Of a stretch of 64,000 nucleotides of DNA, positions 52,425 through 62,520 are shown piece after piece. The notes beneath the pieces were generated by a model. It worked only from the letters and a program-made list of their open reading frames with translations, was not told the origin of the DNA and did not search any database. Source of the DNA: Bacillota bacterium (GTDB taxonomy: Bacteria; Bacillota; Clostridia; Lachnospirales; Lachnospiraceae). The stretch spans positions 1 to 64,000 of the forward strand of contig JAEWYQ010000021.1 in NCBI GenBank assembly GCA_023395555.1, written 5' to 3'. A program made the position numbers and the translations under genes. Within the stretch, counting starts at the first letter, position 1; every line of letters starts with the position of its first letter.

Positions 52425-53859
52425 AGAGATGGATGAACTCTTAAAATCTGCCCTTTCTCCGACAGAAACACCCTCAGAGGCACTAAATCATAGAATCATA
52501 ACCGAAATGAAGGAGGATCAACCAATGAAATGGAGAAATAAACGCTACCTTGCGGCAGCATGTATTATAGCAGCTACTCTTCTGCTTCCCGTCTCAATCT
52601 ATGCCGCTCAAAGATTGTTATCACCCAAGGAAATCAGTGATAAAATGGATGATAATAAGCTGGGCGAGGCGTTCCAGAAGGATGGCGAGGAAGTATATCA
52701 GAGTGTAACGGACGGTGCATATAAGGCCACTTATCTGGGACATGTAACCGGGGAATCCATGAGTGAAAGAGCCCGCAGTATTGCCGGGGATGCTGCCAGC
52801 GAAAAAGCCGCTGCCTCCTGGGATCTTACTCCGGAAAGAACCTATGTTGCTGTTGCCATAGAAAGAAGTGATGGGACTGAAATAACATATGAGGATCGAT
52901 TGTTTGTATCCCCGCTGATTCAAGGGTTGAAGCCATGGAAATATAATATTGCCTCAATGAACGGAAGCCATATTTCACAAATTGTTGATGGAGTTCTTTA
53001 CCGTATCATAGAATGTGACAGTATTGAAGCCTTCGCGGATAGAGAATTGTATCTGATCGTATTAGATACTTCCTTTTACAGTACGGACGCCTATCATTGC
53101 GATGAAACAACCGGACTAATTACGGTAAATGATGATTACCCTGGAACTAATATTTTGTTTCCCATGAAATTAGATCCTTCTAAGGCTGACAGTGAAAAGG
53201 CAAATGCATATATAGAGCTGTTTGAGAAGGAATGGAATTCCAGTGCAGAAGAAAATCCGCAGGAGCTGGAACCGGCAGACGAAGCCACAGGGGACGAGGA
53301 GGTAACTTATCAGGGAAGTCTTTACACAGATGATGAAAATGGAATTACAATGCATATCGAGGCATCCGGACCCACCAGTTCGTCCAATGATTATAGTTCA
53401 AAAGGAGCATTTCATTGTTATTTTAACGTAGAAGGAGAAGGCATCGAATCTCTTACCTATACCCTGAACAAAGGAGAGTTCTGTTATTGGCCGCGTGTCA
53501 TAGATCCAGACCGTCCCCATAAAAATGAGAAGGAGTTTTACGGAAATCAGTATACGATAGCTTATGATGAGCAGGATACTACCGCTTATCCGTATACCGT
53601 TTCCGTTTACCTGGAAGCCGTTCTCAGTGACTGCGGGTATAACGAAGAATATATGGAAAACCTCAAGGATACAGAGAATTATATCGATGCAAGAAGTAAA
53701 ATATATCGAGATTCATTAAATAAGGAGCTTGAATCGGCCATTATTACTTTAGAAATCAAAATGAAGGATGGCCGCGTTATTGAAAAGGAATTATCCTTTC
53801 AGGTCCATCCTCCGAAGGAAGAAGGATTTTATCAGAATATTGAAGTTAATGTAAAATAA
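52414..53859 (+). CDS. Membrane anti-sigma factor-like protein (DUF4179-like)
   Basis: 481 residues from the ATG at 52414; GGAGG is 9 bases upstream. A cytoplasmic segment of about 45 residues (MDELLKSALSPTETPSEALNHRI) precedes one membrane helix (YLAAACIIAATLLLPVSIYA, about 46-66). The large outside part contains a DUF4179-like domain and a second beta-rich domain (about 310-475). Size and topology fit the sensor that holds the ECF sigma factor at the membrane. The signal is unknown. Confidence 0.75.
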   Translation: MEYKEMDELLKSALSPTETPSEALNHRIITEMKEDQPMKWRNKRYLAAACIIAATLLLPVSIYAAQRLLSPKEISDKMDDNKLGEAFQKDGEEVYQSVTDGAYKATYLGHVTGESMSERARSIAGDAASEKAAASWDLTPERTYVAVAIERSDGTEITYEDRLFVSPLIQGLKPWKYNIASMNGSHISQIVDGVLYRIIECDSIEAFADRELYLIVLDTSFYSTDAYHCDETTGLITVNDDYPGTNILFPMKLDPSKADSEKANAYIELFEKEWNSSAEENPQELEPADEATGDEEVTYQGSLYTDDENGITMHIEASGPTSSSNDYSSKGAFHCYFNVEGEGIESLTYTLNKGEFCYWPRVIDPDRPHKNEKEFYGNQYTIAYDEQDTTAYPYTVSVYLEAVLSDCGYNEEYMENLKDTENYIDARSKIYRDSLNKELESAIITLEIKMKDGRVIEKELSFQVHPPKEEGFYQNIEVNVK

Positions 53860-53879
53860 GCCGCATTAAGGTTCTTAGT

Positions 53880-53928
53880 AAGGTGCCTGACACCCCAGGT
53901 TTTGGGATATCAGGCACCTTTTATTTTA
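53880..53928 (+). terminator. Terminator / dispersed palindromic repeat copy 1
   Basis: Stem AAGGTGCCTGA/TCAGGCACCTT (53880-53890 and 53910-53920) with an inner CCC/GGG pair and a TTTTATTTT tail. It shares its GGTGCCTGACAC arm with a second copy at 62521. The following 220 bases (53929-54147) show nothing recognisable. Confidence 0.8.
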
Positions 53929-54147
53929 CCTAATATAAGGCACCCTCGATCTCTAATAATTCATAAAAAGAATTTGATAATTATGTACATTCTGCAGCAT
54001 ATCTCTTTCTGTTTTAGCTTTATTTTTTGCTTTTACCAGAAACTCATATATGGTATCCTTTTTCAGTTTACTTTGTATTCCTGCAAATCGCGATTCCTCC
54101 TTCGTCTTTATTCATTTTAAACCTGCACTCACGACATTACACATTAT

Positions 54148-56040
54148 TTATTCATATTGATTTAACTGGTCTATATCTTTAAATGTTAGCTTTTGTGGTG
54201 TATAATCAAAGGTAATTAGGTTATAATGGATGACTGAGTTAGTCTTTGCATAAATGTCCAACGTACAAGAAGCAAACGTATATCCCGAAAACCAGGTTGC
54301 TTCATTTTCAACAATAAGACGCTGCAAATTAGTGGCTCTTGCAAAACTTGTACACGCTAACGTAGTAGTGGTTTTCGGTACAGTAAATGATGTTCTTTCA
54401 CTGCTGGTTGGATAAAAATAGAGCGTAGTTATTTGTTTGTCATATAGGACTCCATCCATTGAGCAGTAATATTGATTAGAAGGATCTACATAAAATTCGG
54501 ACACTCTATTATAGGAAAAAGCGTATGTTCCAATGTGTTCCACATTTTTGGGTATAGATATTTTACCGGTTATATTCTGGGCATAGAACGCTTCTAAGCC
54601 AATATATTTTATGGTACTTGGTAATATTAATTCATATCCGCCAGATACATGCGATCTTGAAAAAGCTTTCTCGGAAATGTATGAAACAGTATAGCCCCCT
54701 AATGTTTCAGGAATTTTCAACTCTTTTTCTATTGAGCTTTCAAATCCTACTATTGTAACATTTCCACTTTCTACATAATATCTGTATCCTTTATCTGAAC
54801 ATATTAAAGTATTTGGCATACCGGACTCCCTATATTCAATAAGATACGTTTTAGACAATGTTTCGATATCTATATCATAATGGTTGCGAGTAGCCTGACC
54901 TTTGTTAAAAACACCGTTTTTATAGATGTTACCTGAATCTTTAGCGATATCAACAGTAATCCATCTCCCGTTAAGATAAATTTCATTCCAAACATAATTT
55001 GTATATGAAGGAACTCCATCCGCTTCTGTCCATCTCTTCCCTATTACTTTTATACATGGAATCCTCACCCATCTTAACATTTCCGTAAGCAGATTAGCGT
55101 AACCTTCACTTACTGCATACTTATTCAATACAGTGCTTTCGGGATTGGATGGGGATGTTTTTGTTATTCCCACAGAATAATCCTCGTCATAGTATATATT
55201 TTCAGTAATCCAGTTGTATATAGTAGATACCCTATACTCATCTGAAACATCATGGTAATAACGGCTAACCCCTAAGCCATAAATTATATTATAAATATCT
55301 GAACTGGATGATATCTCCATACAGTCTTCTGAATCGATATATTTATTTTTGCTGCTTTCGTTTTTCCTTAATATAATATTGTACGCATCCTTATCTACAA
55401 TAATTGTTATGCTTGCCTTCGTTCCTGTTTTCTTATCCTTTGCTGTTATGATTGTAGTTCCAACAGATTTTGCTGTTACTTTACCTGTGGCGGCTTCTAT
55501 TGTTGCAACATTTTTATTAGAGGATGACCATTCAATCGAAGGCTCTCTAAGACCCTTTATTTCAGCAAAAAGGGTAATGCTATATCCAATAAATGCTATT
55601 TTTTCTTTTATAGATCCAGCTATTACAAAACTATTATTTGCGTTTGAATCGCTTATCACAAAGCCAGATAGCTCATTTATAGTAATGGAAGGTTTTTTTA
55701 CCGTAATATCAATATCCACATAATAATATTCATTATGTTGTCTTATAAATGCAGTAATAATTACATTACCTTTTGCTAGTGGCTTTACTACGCCTTTGGC
55801 AGTTACCGTTGCCACCGCCTCATCGCTGCTTTGATAGAGAATTATTGCTTTAGAACTCAAATTTTTAAGCTTTATTTTATATTCTTTTCCTCCAACATAC
55901 AAAGTTTTCTTCTTCGTTTCTGCTGTGGGAGCTGTAGCAGCTTGAACGGTCACAATATTATTGATAAAATAACTATTCATGATAATGGCGCACAGCAAAA
56001 CTGATGTCAGCACTAAGAACTTTCTTCTCATATACTTCAT
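54148..56040 (-). CDS. Secreted BIG2 / transglutaminase-like / BspA-type LRR protein with altered catalytic residues
   Basis: 630 residues from the ATG at 56040 (AGGAGGG upstream), with a signal peptide ending near TVQAAT. Two Ig-like BIG2 domains occupy about 45-220. A transglutaminase-like domain (about 235-385) follows, but the catalytic Cys of the usual GVCxGYA is Ser (YAVSEGYANLL) and the catalytic His of the usual NHAWNEV is Tyr (NYVWNEIYLNGRW); only the Asp (TVDIA) remains. The C-terminal part is a BspA-like leucine-rich repeat region (about 430-600) with IPKNVEHIGTYAFSYN-type units. It is probably a non-enzymatic surface or secreted binding protein. Confidence 0.8.
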   Translation of the reverse strand: MKYMRRKFLVLTSVLLCAIIMNSYFINNIVTVQAATAPTAETKKKTLYVGGKEYKIKLKNLSSKAIILYQSSDEAVATVTAKGVVKPLAKGNVIITAFIRQHNEYYYVDIDITVKKPSITINELSGFVISDSNANNSFVIAGSIKEKIAFIGYSITLFAEIKGLREPSIEWSSSNKNVATIEAATGKVTAKSVGTTIITAKDKKTGTKASITIIVDKDAYNIILRKNESSKNKYIDSEDCMEISSSSDIYNIIYGLGVSRYYHDVSDEYRVSTIYNWITENIYYDEDYSVGITKTSPSNPESTVLNKYAVSEGYANLLTEMLRWVRIPCIKVIGKRWTEADGVPSYTNYVWNEIYLNGRWITVDIAKDSGNIYKNGVFNKGQATRNHYDIDIETLSKTYLIEYRESGMPNTLICSDKGYRYYVESGNVTIVGFESSIEKELKIPETLGGYTVSYISEKAFSRSHVSGGYELILPSTIKYIGLEAFYAQNITGKISIPKNVEHIGTYAFSYNRVSEFYVDPSNQYYCSMDGVLYDKQITTLYFYPTSSERTSFTVPKTTTTLACTSFARATNLQRLIVENEATWFSGYTFASCTLDIYAKTNSVIHYNLITFDYTPQKLTFKDIDQLNQYE

Positions 56041-56124
56041 AATATAATTCCCTCCTTCTATCATTAAATTTTATACGGATTGAATCTAGTGATAAATAAC
56101 CTTTCTTCTTGAAGCCGACAAATC

Positions 56125-56167
56125 AAAAAGGCTGATAAGCACGGTTGTTATACCGTTTTTACCAGCC
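56125..56167 (-). terminator. Terminator of the decayed CHAP gene
   Basis: Outer GGCTG/CAGCC and inner ACGG/CCGT pairs, followed by TTTTT on the minus strand. Confidence 0.6.
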
Positions 56168-56291
56168 CATTAAGGTATGTCGCAATCGCTGATATCTGGA
56201 TTTGTTCTGCCAGTAGTAATACAATTTTTCACTGATTTAATTTTCAGATATCTTATTGCTTTGTGTTCATTCCAGCCAGTCTAATTTGTCA

Positions 56292-57049
56292 CTAATAGTT
56301 TGGCTGGTCTACATAAATATATCCTAACAGATAATTCGAATTTGACAATGTGGAATATTTAAAATTATATGACATATAGGCTGACTGGGAAACATAAACC
56401 GTACCATTTTCGATTTTTTCGACAACGGCTACATGACCGGCCCCACCAGAGTATGGCATACTTGAACCCCACACAGCAATAGCTCCTTCCCTTGCTTCTG
56501 AACCATACTTATACTTTCCAATGCGGATATTATCATCCCACCATGTATGTGCATTATTCCTAAAGCCGTTGCCAGGCAGTTTTTGTCCCTCGTTAAATCC
56601 TCCGATTTTATTCGCAGAAGTGGAAGGAGCCTCTCTGACGAATAATCCCAATCCCTCCGTGTTATAGACATAGGCTTCCTGCTCTGATACTTTAGGCTGT
56701 TCTTCTGTTGGCGTCGGCGTTGGCCCTACAGTCGGCACAGGGGTCTATATTGGAGTAGGAGACGGGGGTGGTGCCGTAACTTTTAACATAGCTGTTCCGG
56801 GTGCAATCGCTTTTACTTTTCCTTTTGAGGATACGGCTGCAACTTTCTTATTGTTGGAAGTCCACATTAGCTTCTCCCGTTTGGCTCCGGTAGGGGAGAT
56901 CGTTGCAGTTAGGCTTTTGCTTTCTCCCTCTTTGAGATTGAGTGTCTTTACATTCAAAAAAAGATTTTTTCCAATGCATTTTCTCTGTCTTTGCTCTTCC
57001 AAACACTATTACTAGCAACTTCATTGGCAACAACATCTTGATTATTCAC
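56292..57049 (-). pseudogene. Decayed BIG2-SH3-CHAP cell-wall hydrolase gene
   Basis: One ancestral gene reads leftward with three lesions. (1) It opens at a GTG that overlaps the upstream stop (57047-57049) and has no signal peptide. After ALEKIF it shifts frame at a run of seven T near 56960; eight T would restore it. (2) After the BIG2 domain (TLNLKEGESKSL...) and a PT-rich linker there is an in-frame TAG at 56745-56747 inside PTPI-stop-TPVPTVG. (3) The CHAP domain keeps NNAHTWWDDN, GAIAVWG and GHVAVVEKI, but the segment that should carry the catalytic Cys (QCTWY type) is missing between an SH3-like LFVREAPS and GNGFRNNAHTWW. It cannot make an active enzyme. Confidence 0.7.
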
Positions 57050-59802
57050 GATCTTTTGACAGTCAATGTGTAAGCACCTATTTGGTCGTTATGACGGCAT
57101 GCAACAAAATAATAAGTTTGTCCTGCTGTCAATTGATATGTAAAACAAAAATTTTCGTTGTTCCAATTCCAGTCTGATTCTAAAAAGTTATATGCAGAAT
57201 CGTATAGCCAGCCAAATGGATAACAATCTGTGTTATTAGAGCTTTCAAATGTATATAAACCGCTTGATAATGGGGTAAACGCATAATACATTTTAGGATT
57301 CGATATTGTGGTACTTGTATTTATAGGCGAGTTAAGCGAAATAACTGTTGCATTTTCAAAAGCAGCAATAAGAGGGTTATCCCGTGTAAGTATTATGTTA
57401 TCACTATGATCTTGAATGAAGAGATATAATGTATCTCCAGATATGGAATAGATTCCTTCCATAGAATCGTCTTCATTGCTAAAAGATACTTTATTGCCGT
57501 CTAACACATATTTATATTCCATTACATGATAATCTCCTGTAATGAGCATTGTACCATCTGCCTTAAAATCGAAAGTTGCTACTTGATTTTCCACATCTCC
57601 ATACCATATCCCAATTATAGAATCGGAAATATTTCCTACTCCTACAAGCGTTGTATCATTATATGAAATAATAGCTGATCGATCCGTATACTGATATTTC
57701 CAAATCCAAGCACTGACATCGGTATCAATTCTTATTTGTTCACTTGAACCATCGTATAAATATGCATCGCCCCTCTGCCTGTCGGTTCTATAATCAACAA
57801 TGTATGCAATATGATAATTATTTTCTGCGACAAATGAATATACCTCATCGGCTATTTTTATTGTTGTTCCGTCTTTTAATAAATATAACGAAGCGTTCTG
57901 TTTCTTTTCATTGTAGTCAATAAAATAGGCGATTGCTGATGAATTCGGATAGCTATAAATACTTGACAATAGCACATCGGTAGCAATGACTTCACCATCT
58001 TGATATGCATCACCTATTCCATCTTTTACATCTTTAAAATAAATAATATTGTCGCTATTATTCCCGAAACGATATGATGATACATCGCCATCAACTACAG
58101 TCGGTTTAGATATGTTCCCGGTATCAAATGTAATTTGTGTTAAAACACCATAGTTTTTGTCAGATGAATAATCATCCAGATAATATAGCACGGTACCGCT
58201 ATTATTAAAGGAAAACGCACCTGCTCTTTCCACACTTATTTCGTTTTCTAAATTAGTATAAGCCGCATAAAGATCAGCAGAAGACGTTTGAGAATTGCGA
58301 ACCAATAGTTCCACTTCACGAATCCCCCAGTTTAATTCCGATATTTTTATCCTTCCCACATCTGTTTTTTTATATTTAGTATATACAATAGCAGGTTTTT
58401 TTTCGGATTTTGCTATTATGGATATGATGCCTTCGGCGATCTTTGTTTCTTTTGTGCCGTCAAAATGATATAAATCCACACTATCTATAATAATTTCATA
58501 GGTTTCCAACTCTTTGCGAATCTGATCCCGTTCTTCTTTTACTTGATAAGCATAGCGGGCGTCCCGCCACGGTTCCCAGTCCATATTATACGCATCCCAA
58601 TCCGTGACCTCATCCCAGTAACCTCCCCAATCTGTGTCTACCCATTGTTGTTTTTTATAATTGTCACTGTTTGGCTCTGTTCCAGGGTTTTTTATATTCT
58701 GATCCTGCATCAGCATATCGTCATCCACAAAATCTTTAGCCTTGAATGAAACCTCTTCCGTCTTTGAGTAATAAATATTTTGGGAATCTATCAATGAAAT
58801 AACCTGCGTTATGTCAGTAGTAATTCTTACTCTATCCTGTCCACGTTCTTTTAAGAACAAAGAATCATCTTTGATATAGTATACTTTTGTGGCATCGCCA
58901 ATGACTCCTTGGATTTCAGAATCGCTGTCAATACGTACGCTTTCTTTGCTCATTAAGTCGAATTCACGAATTGTATCGTCATCTTTACTGTAAATGATAT
59001 AATTCTCAGATTCATTTATGTGGAATTGCAGGACACCGCTGTCAATACGCTCTGATTTATTTATATTTATGTCAAAAACGAATAACCTACGATCCGTTCC
59101 TTTAAGATAAAAAAGTTTTGTACCGTCTTTGGAAAGTTTGACCGACGAGCGATCTACTTCCGTATCAATTCTTGCAGCCTTCGCTTTCATATTTTTATCG
59201 TTATCCGATAATTCTTTATAAAAATACGTTGCTAATCCCTGATCGTTAATTCGATCTGGGAAATAAACATATTTTCCGTTTTCGCTAAATATAATCGAAT
59301 TTTGATATGTATAATCGGTTGCTCTTCTCGAATTGTCCGAATCTATGAGTCTACTCGTAAGCTCAAACGGTTCAACGGGTGACATAAAAGTATAATAAAT
59401 TTCATTGTCTTTGATATACATCAAATTAGACTGAATTTGGTGTAGACCCACATTATTGATTAGCAAAGTAGCTATAACCACAACCAATATTGCTATAATC
59501 GCAATTAAATATCCGACAACGAATTTTTTGCTTTTTATCATTGGCTTCAATTTGTCAGAAAATGAAGATTTATTCTCTACTGTTTTTTTTGATTGCCCAT
59601 TTTCTTTTTGTTCCTCACTCAGAGACTTCCTACAATCAGAGCAAAAAACAAATTCTGTAGTTGTTTTTGCACCACACTTGGGACAAAAAGACGTTTCATA
59701 GGTTGAAGAAATGGCTTCTATTTTGTTTCCACAATCCGAGCAAATTTCAGCCCCCTCTTCTAAAATGACATTACATTTCGGGCAATTTTTTTGTGTTTCC
59801 AT
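57046..59802 (-). CDS. Double zinc-ribbon, beta-propeller, PPC-domain membrane protein
   Basis: 918 residues. Two N-terminal zinc ribbons (CPKCNVILEEGAEICSDCG and FCPKCGAKTTTEFVFCSDC) precede one membrane helix (about 93-117). The long outside part starts with WD40/TolB-like propeller blades (about 130-690) with repeated YYxKDDxL and IYYSK-type strands. It includes a charged, Trp-rich insert (VDTDWGGYWDEVTDWDAY, about 390-420). A small lipocalin-like domain with GIWYG and FDFKADGTMLITG follows (about 720-800), and a PPC domain (about 825-918). Function unknown; it looks like a surface sensor or scaffold. It is directly upstream of the decayed hydrolase gene. Confidence 0.7.
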   Translation of the reverse strand: METQKNCPKCNVILEEGAEICSDCGNKIEAISSTYETSFCPKCGAKTTTEFVFCSDCRKSLSEEQKENGQSKKTVENKSSFSDKLKPMIKSKKFVVGYLIAIIAILVVVIATLLINNVGLHQIQSNLMYIKDNEIYYTFMSPVEPFELTSRLIDSDNSRRATDYTYQNSIIFSENGKYVYFPDRINDQGLATYFYKELSDNDKNMKAKAARIDTEVDRSSVKLSKDGTKLFYLKGTDRRLFVFDININKSERIDSGVLQFHINESENYIIYSKDDDTIREFDLMSKESVRIDSDSEIQGVIGDATKVYYIKDDSLFLKERGQDRVRITTDITQVISLIDSQNIYYSKTEEVSFKAKDFVDDDMLMQDQNIKNPGTEPNSDNYKKQQWVDTDWGGYWDEVTDWDAYNMDWEPWRDARYAYQVKEERDQIRKELETYEIIIDSVDLYHFDGTKETKIAEGIISIIAKSEKKPAIVYTKYKKTDVGRIKISELNWGIREVELLVRNSQTSSADLYAAYTNLENEISVERAGAFSFNNSGTVLYYLDDYSSDKNYGVLTQITFDTGNISKPTVVDGDVSSYRFGNNSDNIIYFKDVKDGIGDAYQDGEVIATDVLLSSIYSYPNSSAIAYFIDYNEKKQNASLYLLKDGTTIKIADEVYSFVAENNYHIAYIVDYRTDRQRGDAYLYDGSSEQIRIDTDVSAWIWKYQYTDRSAIISYNDTTLVGVGNISDSIIGIWYGDVENQVATFDFKADGTMLITGDYHVMEYKYVLDGNKVSFSNEDDSMEGIYSISGDTLYLFIQDHSDNIILTRDNPLIAAFENATVISLNSPINTSTTISNPKMYYAFTPLSSGLYTFESSNNTDCYPFGWLYDSAYNFLESDWNWNNENFCFTYQLTAGQTYYFVACRHNDQIGAYTLTVKRS

Positions 59803-59917
59803 GTTTGGTTTCCTCCCATTTTTAATAGCGTTATGAAAACAGGTTATTTGAATTATGAATGTCTATGTACTCCGTATAAGCGGCACTTAAGCGCTATAGT
59901 AAATGGCTCTCTTGTAT

Positions 59918-61549
59918 TCAAGATTTACTTTCCTTTACCACTATTTTATAATCCTTGTTAGAAAAGGAATAAAAATATGTATTAAATACCTTTATGTAAT
60001 AGGTTCCCTTAGAAAGTGAAAGAACCTGCTTGTTTTGTTTTGATTTCCCAAAGTCATACTCTGCTATTTTTTTCTCTTCCCCATATTTATTTATCGTACA
60101 AATATATACACGCCAGCCATTTGTTTGTAATTGTGTATTGGAGAATTCAAATGTATACTTCCCCTTCTTGGGAGTGGTAAATTTCAAATAGTCTGTATCG
60201 CTTGTATTGCTTAGGTTTCCGGTATATTTTTTTCCTATCTTAATCTTGTTAGCTTCTGTGAAAGTATTATTATTTTCTTGTTCATATGCGCTAGCAGCTT
60301 CTTCCTTAAAGGTCACTTTCAATTTATAGTCGCTATTTGAAAAGTACCAATTATACCGAACTTTAATATAATAGATTCCTTTTGACAACCTCCATTTATT
60401 AAGAGTATTATTCACACTCGATCCTAAATTGGCAGAATCAATGACAGTTTCATCTCCGTATTGATCAATAGTAAGCAGTTCTACTCTCCAAGTATCGCTT
60501 TTATGGTTTGGAGGACTAATAAAATTGATTGAAACTCGACCTGGGGTATCCAATTTAAACTGATAATAATCTATATCATTACTATTATCCAAATTAGCGG
60601 TATACATCTTTTCGCTCTTTATTTTATTAGCAGCCAAATAATTATTATTAACCTCTTGCTCGTATAAACTAGAGGACTCTTGTACATAATTGATCTTTAA
60701 TTTATAATCCTCATTCGAATAATAAGAATAGTACTTTTCCACCTTTACGTAATAGGTTCCTGCTGGCAGCCTCCATTTATTCATATTATTATTAGCTTTC
60801 TCACCAGCTCTAATAAAATCATATTCTTTTTCTTCTCCATATTCATCAACGGATAATAAACTTACTTTCCATGTAAAGCTGCCATCTCCTATCGGATTTA
60901 CAAAGTTAATCACAATATTGCCGGCTTGAGGTAAATCAAATTTATAATAGTCGATATCCTGTTCACAGCTTAAATTCCCCGTATACACTGCTCCTGTTTG
61001 AATTAAGTTTGCAGTTATATGGGTTCCGTTAATCTCCTGTTCATACAAGTTGGCAGGCTCTTCCGTATAATTAACCGTCAATTTATAATCCAAATTAGAA
61101 TAATAGGAATAATATCTTTCTACTTTTACATAGTAGGTTCCTGTTGGCAGCCTCCATTTATTCATATTATTGTTAGCCTTATCACCAGCGCTAATAAAAT
61201 CGCATTCTTTTTCTTCTCCATATTCATCAATGGATAATAAGCTTACTTTCCATGTGTATCCATCCCCTCCTGCGGGAGTTATAAAATTTATATGTACTTT
61301 CCCTGGACTATTTAGTGTAAACATGTAATAATCTATGTCTTCCCATAAAGAAAGATTTCCTTGATACGTATTATTCAGTTCCATATCATTAGCAGAATAA
61401 TGGGTATCATTGTACTCCGTTTCAAAGTATAGTACATTATGAATTGTACTAATGGCGTTTGATATCGTGCTACTTGCTTTTACAGCTTGAGGTGTCATAC
61501 ACAATGATGTCAGGACAAAAAACAGTAAATAGAATACTTTTTTTCTCAT
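59918..61549 (-). CDS. Secreted protein with four PPC-type repeats
   Basis: 543 residues from the ATG at 61549. An AAGGAG lies 11 bases upstream, and a signal peptide follows (cleavage near AVKASS). The mature protein is four repeats of about 120 residues. Each begins YEQExNxTxxxANxI, contains YTGNLSxxxDIDYYxF, and ends GTYYVKVxxYYSxxSNxDYKL, the bacterial pre-peptidase C-terminal (PPC) fold. The first two repeats are nearly identical (DEYGEEKE...ANNNMNKWRLP), pointing to recent duplication. There is no catalytic domain, so it is a secreted binding protein. The PPC fold also ends the neighbouring 918-residue protein. Confidence 0.75.
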   Translation of the reverse strand: MRKKVFYLLFFVLTSLCMTPQAVKASSTISNAISTIHNVLYFETEYNDTHYSANDMELNNTYQGNLSLWEDIDYYMFTLNSPGKVHINFITPAGGDGYTWKVSLLSIDEYGEEKECDFISAGDKANNNMNKWRLPTGTYYVKVERYYSYYSNLDYKLTVNYTEEPANLYEQEINGTHITANLIQTGAVYTGNLSCEQDIDYYKFDLPQAGNIVINFVNPIGDGSFTWKVSLLSVDEYGEEKEYDFIRAGEKANNNMNKWRLPAGTYYVKVEKYYSYYSNEDYKLKINYVQESSSLYEQEVNNNYLAANKIKSEKMYTANLDNSNDIDYYQFKLDTPGRVSINFISPPNHKSDTWRVELLTIDQYGDETVIDSANLGSSVNNTLNKWRLSKGIYYIKVRYNWYFSNSDYKLKVTFKEEAASAYEQENNNTFTEANKIKIGKKYTGNLSNTSDTDYLKFTTPKKGKYTFEFSNTQLQTNGWRVYICTINKYGEEKKIAEYDFGKSKQNKQVLSLSKGTYYIKVFNTYFYSFSNKDYKIVVKESKS

Positions 61550-61684
61550 AGTTAGCATCTCTCCTTCATTATGATTAATTTTTATTGCTTTTTTCATTTG
61601 CTAGTCAGGCTTAAACACCTTACAATGATAGAAACAAAAATTCCAGTGAATACCAACCTTATAATAGACAATTTGTATTTCCGC

Positions 61685-61885
61685 TTAATCCGGTTTCCTG
61701 TAAAAAAAATATTCATATGGAACATTTAATGCAATACAAATCTTTTCATATTCATCTATTGCTAATTTGCGGTTACCTTTGAGGGACATACTGATACAGC
61801 GCTTCGTAAGGCCTGTTTTCTTACTTAAATCCTCTTTATTAATCCCATTCTCTTTTATGTATTTTGCAATTGCTTCAGCTATCAT
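61685..61885 (-). CDS. Small XRE-family (HTH_3) regulator
   Basis: 66 residues, essentially one Cro/C1-type HTH: EDLSKKTGLTKRCISMSLKGNRKLAIDEYEKICIALNVPYEYFF. It has a consensus promoter (61931-61959) and is divergent from a second XRE gene. The pair may control the neighbouring secreted-protein genes; that link is inference. Confidence 0.85.
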   Translation of the reverse strand: MIAEAIAKYIKENGINKEDLSKKTGLTKRCISMSLKGNRKLAIDEYEKICIALNVPYEYFFYRKPD

Positions 61886-61930
61886 GCAATTATACCTCCA
61901 ACTAATAAAGAATTTCTTAATTATATTTTT

Positions 61931-61959
61931 ATGATAATTTAGTTTTAATTAATTGTCAA
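61931..61959 (-). promoter_or_regulatory. Promoter of the small XRE gene
   Basis: TTGACA (61959-61954), 17 bases, TATCAT (61936-61931) on the minus strand. Confidence 0.8.
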
Positions 61960-62062
61960 CCAGATTTAATAGGAATGAAAATAGGAGGTATCATATCTTT
62001 TGTTTTTATTATTTACAAATTTACTACCGAATGCTATTCTTATCATGAAAGTGGGTGTAAAT

Positions 62063-62383
62063 ATGGGTGAAATTAGAGAAAATCTAAGACGTAATCTCTG
62101 CTACTATTTATCGATAAAAGAAATGACTCAAAAGGAACTTTCCCAAAAACTGGGTGTTTCTCAATCAGCGGTAACAAACTGGATAAAAGGAAAGAACTCG
62201 CCTGATATTGAAATGGTTGCTCAAATCTGTGATGTTTTAAATATCCCTGTTACAGAATTATTTAATGTACGTGATAGTCAATATACCGAGTTGGAACAAA
62301 GGATCATAACCCAATATAGAAAGAAAACCGAACTACAGCAAGCTGTATTGCTTCTTCTTGATATAAAAAATCCGGAAGAGTGA
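62063..62383 (+). CDS. XRE-family regulator
   Basis: 106 residues from the ATG at 62063, where the conserved domain begins. In-frame starts exist at 62045 (ATG) and 62000 (TTG, 11 bases after AGGAGG), so the N-terminus is uncertain. The HTH reads KEMTQKELSQKLGVSQSAVTNWIKGKNSPDIEMVAQICDVLNIPVTELF, followed by a helical tail. It is probably a DNA-binding regulator, divergent from the smaller XRE gene. Confidence 0.85.
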   Translation: MGEIRENLRRNLCYYLSIKEMTQKELSQKLGVSQSAVTNWIKGKNSPDIEMVAQICDVLNIPVTELFNVRDSQYTELEQRIITQYRKKTELQQAVLLLLDIKNPEE

Positions 62384-62520
62384 CCGTATCTCCCTCCATA
62401 TTAGCTAAAAGATCCAATTTATCATCCGCTTGTTTGTAATTCTGTTCTGTACTCAACTGATCCGGTATTTAGTGTTTTCAAGGTCAGCTTGCATTTAATT
62501 CAACAAAGTTTCTGTATGAA

